Source: Spirochaetia bacterium (lineage in GTDB: Bacteria > Spirochaetota > Leptospiria > Leptospirales > Leptonemataceae). Taken from it: 10,157 nt of DNA. How positions within the stretch are numbered: the first letter of the stretch is position 1; every line of letters starts with the position of its first letter. This document shows positions 6,071 through 10,157 of this stretch, piece by piece. The translations under genes were made by a program, and so were the position numbers. The notes under the pieces were generated by a model that worked only from the letters and a program-made list of their open reading frames with translations, did not search any database and was not told the DNA's origin. The stretch is taken from positions 1-10,157 of the forward strand of contig JAOUOA010000054.1 of assembly GCA_029880625.1 (NCBI GenBank), given 5' to 3'.

Positions 6071-7945
6071 TCAGCTGAAACTGTCCAGGAACTGAAAAGA
6101 TGCAGCAACATAGTTATCGATTTCTTTGGGTTCAACTCCGCCCTGGGCGAGACGGGCAAGGAAATAAATCTGTTTGGCAATACGCTCCTCTTTTGTCGGT
6201 CCGGACGTTTCATCCCCAGAAACGATAGCAGGTTTCGCCATTTTTTTAATGATGCTGTTTTTTATATTTACTACGAGAATATGTTCGGAAAGAAAACCGA
6301 CATTTTCCTGACGCATGATGGCTGTCATGTCATTGAATCTTCGAGCTTCTTCCGGAAGAAGAATGATTGCCGGGATTTCTTCAGATTTAAGGGCTTCCAC
6401 CTGAATTTTTATGGATTCGTCAGGAAGAACTTTCCGGAAAATTTCAAAGATTCTTTCTTTTGCAGTATTATCGTCGCCATCTACAATTTTTGATTCTTCT
6501 TCTTTGTCAAGAATACGGTCTGTAATATCCGCATCTACACGGACAAACTTTGTATCCTGATTTTTATTCTCAATAAAGTGAAGAAAATGCGTATCAATCA
6601 GAGAATTCATAAGGATCACGTCAATCCCCTGATTTTTAATCAAACGGAGAGGCCCCGCCTGTTTTTGAAGATCTGTTGTATAATATACTTTTGAATCAGT
6701 TTTTTCTTTATTGGCAGCCTGGTATTCGGCAAGGGTTGCAAATTTACTGTCCTCATCTTTATCCGTAACCACCTGGAAAACCAAAGACTCTTTTGCCTGA
6801 TCATAAAATTTTTCATCGTTGAGCATTCCGTATTTTACAAAAGGAGCAATGTCATTCCAGATTTTTTCAAATTCTTTTCGCCCCGTGCGGAATTCGTCAT
6901 TCAGGCGGTCTGCCACTTTTTTCACAATGTGCTGGGCAATTTTTTTAATCTGAGGCTCATTTTGAATGTAGGAACGAGAAACATTCAAAGGAAGTTCCGG
7001 CAGGTCAATCACTCCCTGAAGGATGGTTAAAAACTGCGGAACAATATCCTGAGCTTCCTCTGTTACGAAAACCTGTTTGCAGTAAATCCGCACATTGTTT
7101 TTTGTTACATCCATTTCAAAAGCAAGTTTCGGAAAATACAGAATGCCCTGAAGCTGAAAAGGATAGTCCACATTCATATGAACATAAAAGAGAGGGTCCC
7201 CCTGATATGGAAAAAGATGCTTGTAAAAGGCAATGTATTCTTCTTTTAAGATATCTGATGGGTTACGCGTCCAGAGAGGTTTCTCTTTGTTCGCCTGGGT
7301 TCCATCCACGCGAATGGGTACGGAAAGGAAATCGCAGTATTTGCGTACAAGCCCGCTGATTCTGTTTTTATCAAGGAATTCTTTTTCTTCGTCTTCCAGA
7401 AACATGCGGATCGTGGTTCCTCTTTTTGTTCTGGAACCCTCGCTGATTTCAAAATCTTCGCCGCCGTCAGATCCCCAGAATGCAGAAGTTTCTCCGGGGC
7501 GGTAGCTGAGAGTGTCAATTTCCACTCTTTTTGAAATCATGAAGGAAGAATAAAATCCGAGGCCGAAATTTCCGATGATGCCCGCTTTGGACTTATCTGC
7601 ATTTTCTTCGTATTTTTTAATAAACTCTTCCGCGCCTGAAAATGCAATTTGAGTAATGAATTTTTTTATTTCTTCAGCAGTCATCCCCAGGCCGTTATCT
7701 TCAATGGAAAGGATGCCTTTATCTTTATCGATTTTAATTTCAACAGAATATTCAGAGTCTTCTGCATCACGAATTTCTTCTGACAATGTAATCTTTTTTA
7801 ATTTATTGATAGCATCAAAAGAATTGGAAATCAGTTCTCTCAGAAAGATTTCTTTTTCAGAATAAAGCCATTTTTTGATCAGAGGGAGTATATTTTCTGT
7901 TTGAACGGATAATTTTCCTTTTTCCATAGTGCTGCCTTTCTCCAT
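6071..7945 (-). CDS. htpG: HtpG, bacterial Hsp90 molecular chaperone
   Basis: This 624-residue protein is a full-length cytoplasmic Hsp90-type chaperone, an ATP-driven dimer that assists protein folding under stress. The GHKL ATPase motifs are intact: EIFLRELISNSFDAINKL (32-49, catalytic E37, N41, D44), IEDNGLGMT (81-89), the lid and GNFGLGFYSSFMIS (125-138), and GTTIRMFL (176-183). The middle domain keeps LPLNVSRSYIQNE, including the arginine that reaches the ATP phosphate. The lid segment IAFSGAEEFIKKY and the start ENILPLIKKWLYSEKEIF resemble Leptospira HtpG from memory. Two starts fit. ATG at 7945 is preceded by AGGTGA, and ATG at 7927 by AAAGG with a seven-base gap; they give MEKGSTMEKGK or MEKGK. 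The longer is used here. It converges with the methyltransferase gene and diverges from the cyclase gene. No CIRCE heat-shock operator was found upstream. Confidence 0.97.
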   Translation of the reverse strand: MEKGSTMEKGKLSVQTENILPLIKKWLYSEKEIFLRELISNSFDAINKLKKITLSEEIRDAEDSEYSVEIKIDKDKGILSIEDNGLGMTAEEIKKFITQIAFSGAEEFIKKYEENADKSKAGIIGNFGLGFYSSFMISKRVEIDTLSYRPGETSAFWGSDGGEDFEISEGSRTKRGTTIRMFLEDEEKEFLDKNRISGLVRKYCDFLSVPIRVDGTQANKEKPLWTRNPSDILKEEYIAFYKHLFPYQGDPLFYVHMNVDYPFQLQGILYFPKLAFEMDVTKNNVRIYCKQVFVTEEAQDIVPQFLTILQGVIDLPELPLNVSRSYIQNEPQIKKIAQHIVKKVADRLNDEFRTGRKEFEKIWNDIAPFVKYGMLNDEKFYDQAKESLVFQVVTDKDEDSKFATLAEYQAANKEKTDSKVYYTTDLQKQAGPLRLIKNQGIDVILMNSLIDTHFLHFIENKNQDTKFVRVDADITDRILDKEEESKIVDGDDNTAKERIFEIFRKVLPDESIKIQVEALKSEEIPAIILLPEEARRFNDMTAIMRQENVGFLSEHILVVNIKNSIIKKMAKPAIVSGDETSGPTKEERIAKQIYFLARLAQGGVEPKEIDNYVAASFQFLDSFS

Positions 7946-7979
7946 AATTCACCTGAAGAATTTAATAATATTTAGATGA

Positions 7980-8000
7980 AACCTTTAATATAACAAGGTT
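7980..8000. repeat. Dyad AACCTT-N9-AAGGTT between htpG and the cyclase gene
   Basis: Exact 6-base arms at 7980-7985 and 7995-8000 flank the nine-base spacer TAATATAAC. It lies 35 bases before the htpG start on the - strand, where an operator could control htpG. The spacer is AT-rich and could itself hold a -10 element. The sequence does not match CIRCE. Confidence 0.45.
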
Positions 8001-8005
8001 CAAAA

Positions 8006-8024
8006 TTGAGGCCTCCGGCGTCAA
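8006..8024. repeat. Near-perfect dyad TTGAGGCC-TCC-GGCGTCAA
   Basis: Two 8-base arms match at seven of eight positions around a three-base centre. It is a GC-rich island in an AT-rich gap and covers the -35 and half of the spacer of the proposed cyclase promoter, a classic repressor position. An RNA hairpin is also possible. Confidence 0.5.
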
Positions 8025-8034
8025 AAAATATTTT
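8006..8034 (+). promoter_or_regulatory. Candidate sigma-70-type promoter of the diadenylate cyclase gene
   Basis: TTGAGG (8006-8011) and TATTTT (8029-8034) are separated by 17 bases, each matching four of six consensus positions. Transcription would start near 8041, about 50 bases before the preferred ATG. This is a by-eye match and tentative. Confidence 0.35.
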
Positions 8035-8092
8035 ACACTCAGCAAGAAATTAGGTGACATTTTGTATCCATATACTGAAACTATATGTGCAC

Positions 8093-9313
8093 ATGAAATC
8101 GTTTCTGGATCAAATTTTATTTTTCATACAAAATCCCGAATGGCAGAGCCTTCTTGATATAGGAATTATAGCAACAGGAATCTACATCCTCTACAGAACC
8201 TTCCGTGCTTCCGGTTCCATGAAGGTAGTTACAGGTACCCTGATTGCATCTGCCGTATTTCTGGCGGCAAATTATCTGGACTTGAGGGGCATAACCTGGA
8301 TTTATTCAAACCTGAGTTCTGTTATCTTAATCGCTCTGATTGTCATCTTTCAGCCCGAACTTAGAAAAATTTTTGAAAGGACTGCCTCTCTTTACAGGAA
8401 GGGAGAGATTTCAGGCAGAGATGTCGCTGACATCCTTCCGGATGTTCTATTCAATCTGGCTTCCCGCAGATGGGGCGCACTGATTGTTCTGCCGGGGACA
8501 GATTCAATTGAATCCTACATTTCTGGAGGAATTAAAAGCGGCTCTCAGGTCAGCTATGCATTGATTGAAAGCATTTTTGACCCGCATTCTGCAGGACATG
8601 ACGGCGCCATTATTATTTCCAACGGCAGAATTGAATCTTTTGGAGTTCGTCTTCCGATTTCTGAAACAGGACAGTTATCTGAGGAATTTGGGACAAGACA
8701 TCATGCAGCTATGGGAATCTGTGAACTGACAGATTCGCTGGTCCTGCTTGTTTCAGAAGAACGGGGCCAGGTTTCCTTTTTTAAGCAGGGAAATATGATT
8801 CCGATTTCCAATAAAGAAAATCTTAAACGAATCATCACAAAGCATTTCGAAGGGATGGTTGGATACAGAGATATTTTAAAAAGAAGAAGTAAAAGCAGCA
8901 GAAAAGTTGCTTTTCTTGAAGTTCTATCTGCCCTAACCCTTGCCCTTTTAATACGAATTTTTATGGTTCAGCCGGAACCGGAACCTCAGATTGGATTTTT
9001 CGATATACCCATCCAGGCCCAACTTGTTGGAAGAGTTCCCGACGGAATGGAACTCGAAAGCGTTACGGTCGAACCTCATACTGTCAGGATTTACCAGAGG
9101 CTTCCGGCAAAAAAAATTGTGATCCGAACCGCCCCGATATACCTTAACACAATCAGAGAAGATACACAGCTTGATGTTTCTCTGGTTTATCCTTCTCATG
9201 CAGAACCTGCAGGAGGCAGATGGCCCGAGGTACATGTATTAATCAAGGTCCGGTCTGAAGAACCAAAAAAAGAAGAAGACAGCTTTTTTACCATAGGGAG
9301 CCCGGGTTCTTAA
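8093..9313 (+). CDS. Diadenylate cyclase (CdaA-type) with a C-terminal YbbR/CdaR-like domain
   Basis: The 406-residue form from ATG 8093 makes cyclic di-AMP from two ATP. Three membrane segments (about 21-37, 45-62, 75-91) precede a cytoplasmic DAC domain (about 92-260) with FQPELRKIFE (86-95), HDGAIII (169-175) holding the DGA motif, and GTRHHAAMGICE (200-211). The common RHR motif is RHH here. Standard CdaA ends soon after. Here a basic stretch KRRSKSSRK (263-271) leads into a fourth hydrophobic segment (about 272-292) and about 95 extra residues: IPIQAQLVGRVPDGMELESV, then VEPHTVRIY and a final PEVHVLIKV. This pattern looks like one YbbR repeat, the domain of CdaR, the extracytoplasmic regulator usually encoded by a separate gene after cdaA. 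Basic residues before the fourth segment put this domain outside. An upstream GTG at 8054 would add 13 residues that do not look like CdaA. No strong ribosome site precedes either start. A GAF gene follows after 19 bases. Confidence 0.92.
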   Translation: MKSFLDQILFFIQNPEWQSLLDIGIIATGIYILYRTFRASGSMKVVTGTLIASAVFLAANYLDLRGITWIYSNLSSVILIALIVIFQPELRKIFERTASLYRKGEISGRDVADILPDVLFNLASRRWGALIVLPGTDSIESYISGGIKSGSQVSYALIESIFDPHSAGHDGAIIISNGRIESFGVRLPISETGQLSEEFGTRHHAAMGICELTDSLVLLVSEERGQVSFFKQGNMIPISNKENLKRIITKHFEGMVGYRDILKRRSKSSRKVAFLEVLSALTLALLIRIFMVQPEPEPQIGFFDIPIQAQLVGRVPDGMELESVTVEPHTVRIYQRLPAKKIVIRTAPIYLNTIREDTQLDVSLVYPSHAEPAGGRWPEVHVLIKVRSEEPKKEEDSFFTIGSPGS

Positions 9314-9332
9314 AGCCGATATTATTAAGATA

Positions 9333-10157
9333 ATGAACCTTCCTTCTGAGCATGCCGTTAAAGAAACATTTCGTGAACGTCTTACCAGACGTGTCCTTGA
9401 GCATTTAAAACGAAATACCGAAGCCCGGGGACTTTCTCTTGAAGAAAACGGCAAAGAGATTATGAAAATCGGAGAATGCGAAGGTCAGGCAGCGCACTCA
9501 GTAGAATTTGAAGGGTACACCCTGCTTCTTTATAAAACGGGCGGAGCGATTTCATCCAAAGACTTTTCCCTGATAAAATCAGCCCGTGAACTGCTCCGCC
9601 TCACTTTCCCTTCAATCAGAGAAATTACTAAATTAGACCAGAACAATGAGAAAAAGGTTCTTTCGCATGCAGGCGGGATTCCCCTCAACAGATGGATTGA
9701 CTCTCTCATGGGGCTTCTCAATACCCTGTCTCTTCGGTCCGATTTATTAAAGCACTACGAAGAGATTTTAAAACTCAACGAAGCAATTCTTCTCGCAAAC
9801 GACCTCTCCTCTGTCCTGCAGACGATTACAGATACTGCGAAGGTAGTTGTCAATGCAGAAGGGGCTTCGCTTCTTCTGGTGGATCACGAAACCGGAGAGC
9901 TGTTCTTCAATGTCATCGCGGGAGAGAATAAAGACAATCTGAAAGAAATCCGCATCCCCGGCGGGAAAGGGATTGCAGGAGATGTGGTTCTTAAGGGAAA
10001 AGCGGAGCTCATTGAAGACGTCCCTTCTGATCCGAGAGCCTTTCAAAATGTAGACAACCTTCTGCAGAAAAAAACCAGAGATATGATTGCTGTGCCCATT
10101 ATGGCAAGAGGGAGCGTAGTCGGCGTATTTGAAGTCATCAACTCATCTTCAGGATTT
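9333..10157 (+). CDS. GAF-domain signalling protein (partial, runs off the right edge)
   Basis: From ATG 9333 the frame stays open for 275 codons to the end of the window. Residues 1 to about 140 (MNLPSEHAVKETFRERLTRR onward) are charged and match no family I recognise. A helix around 138-156 (LLKHYEEILKLNEAILLAND) links to a GAF domain from about 157: DLSSVLQTITDTAKVVVNAE (157-176), GASLLLVDHETGELFF (177-192), IPGGKGIAGDVVLKG (208-222) and MIAVPIMARGSVVGVFEVIN (251-270), the standard order of this sensory fold. GAF domains bind cyclic nucleotides or other small ligands and usually control an output domain placed after them, which lies beyond the window (cyclase, phosphatase and kinase are common in spirochaetes). 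It starts 19 bases after the cyclase gene, so the two are probably one operon. There is no good ribosome site, so translation may depend on the upstream gene. The ligand is unknown. Confidence 0.82.
   Translation, partial: MNLPSEHAVKETFRERLTRRVLEHLKRNTEARGLSLEENGKEIMKIGECEGQAAHSVEFEGYTLLLYKTGGAISSKDFSLIKSARELLRLTFPSIREITKLDQNNEKKVLSHAGGIPLNRWIDSLMGLLNTLSLRSDLLKHYEEILKLNEAILLANDLSSVLQTITDTAKVVVNAEGASLLLVDHETGELFFNVIAGENKDNLKEIRIPGGKGIAGDVVLKGKAELIEDVPSDPRAFQNVDNLLQKKTRDMIAVPIMARGSVVGVFEVINSSSGF

Noticed and set aside
6044..6493. A 149-codon open frame on + opposite the end of htpG
   Set aside because: The opposite strand encodes the conserved C-terminal part of HtpG; the frame shows no family likeness.
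7946..8053. CIRCE-type heat-shock operator upstream of htpG
   Set aside because: The N9-spaced dyad at 7980-8000 has the CIRCE spacing but its arms do not match TTAGCACTC/GAGTGCTAA, and ACACTCAGC at 8035 lacks a partner arm.
8054..8092. GTG start at 8054 for the diadenylate cyclase
   Set aside because: It would add 13 residues unlike the CdaA N-terminus; ATG 8093 gives MKSFLDQ, a natural beginning. Not fully excluded, since neither start has a strong ribosome site.

Overview
The window is a dense stretch of bacterial chromosome with eight genes: six complete, one cut at each edge. The Leptospira-like HtpG, the lipoprotein with a formylglycine-generating-enzyme (FGE) fold and a loose lipobox, and the moderate, AT-leaning base composition suggest a spirochaete, most likely in or near the Leptospirales. 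That assignment is an inference from protein style; no rRNA or other decisive marker is present. No tRNA, rRNA, CRISPR array, insertion sequence or phage gene was seen.

Left part (1-2298, + strand): the last 36 codons of a glycoside hydrolase family 15 enzyme run by a TGATG overlap into a fused trehalose-6-phosphate synthase/phosphatase. This looks like a trehalose or alpha-glucan metabolism operon. Facing it on the - strand (2290-3583) is a two-gene operon: an FGE-fold lipoprotein followed by a HIT-family nucleotide hydrolase, coupled by an 8-base overlap. The HIT gene and the trehalose gene overlap tail to tail by 9 bases.

Middle part (3584-5983): an AT-rich intergenic region of about 470 bases precedes a + strand pair. 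The first gene is a soluble family 2 glycosyltransferase of the polyprenyl-phosphate sugar synthase type. The second fuses a GtrA-type membrane domain to a class I SAM-dependent methyltransferase. Together they look like a small cassette that puts a sugar on a lipid carrier, moves it across the membrane and methylates something, perhaps as part of surface polysaccharide modification.

Right part (5984-10157): htpG (Hsp90 chaperone) lies on the - strand, converging with the cassette. It diverges from a diadenylate cyclase gene on the + strand. The cyclase is unusual: after the standard CdaA architecture it carries a fourth membrane segment and what looks like a YbbR/CdaR-like outer domain, so regulator and enzyme seem joined in one chain. 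Nineteen bases later begins a GAF-domain protein that runs off the window. The htpG-cyclase gap holds two dyad symmetries and one promoter-like pair.

The observations most worth following are the cyclase-YbbR fusion, the GtrA-methyltransferase fusion and the dyads between htpG and the cyclase gene.
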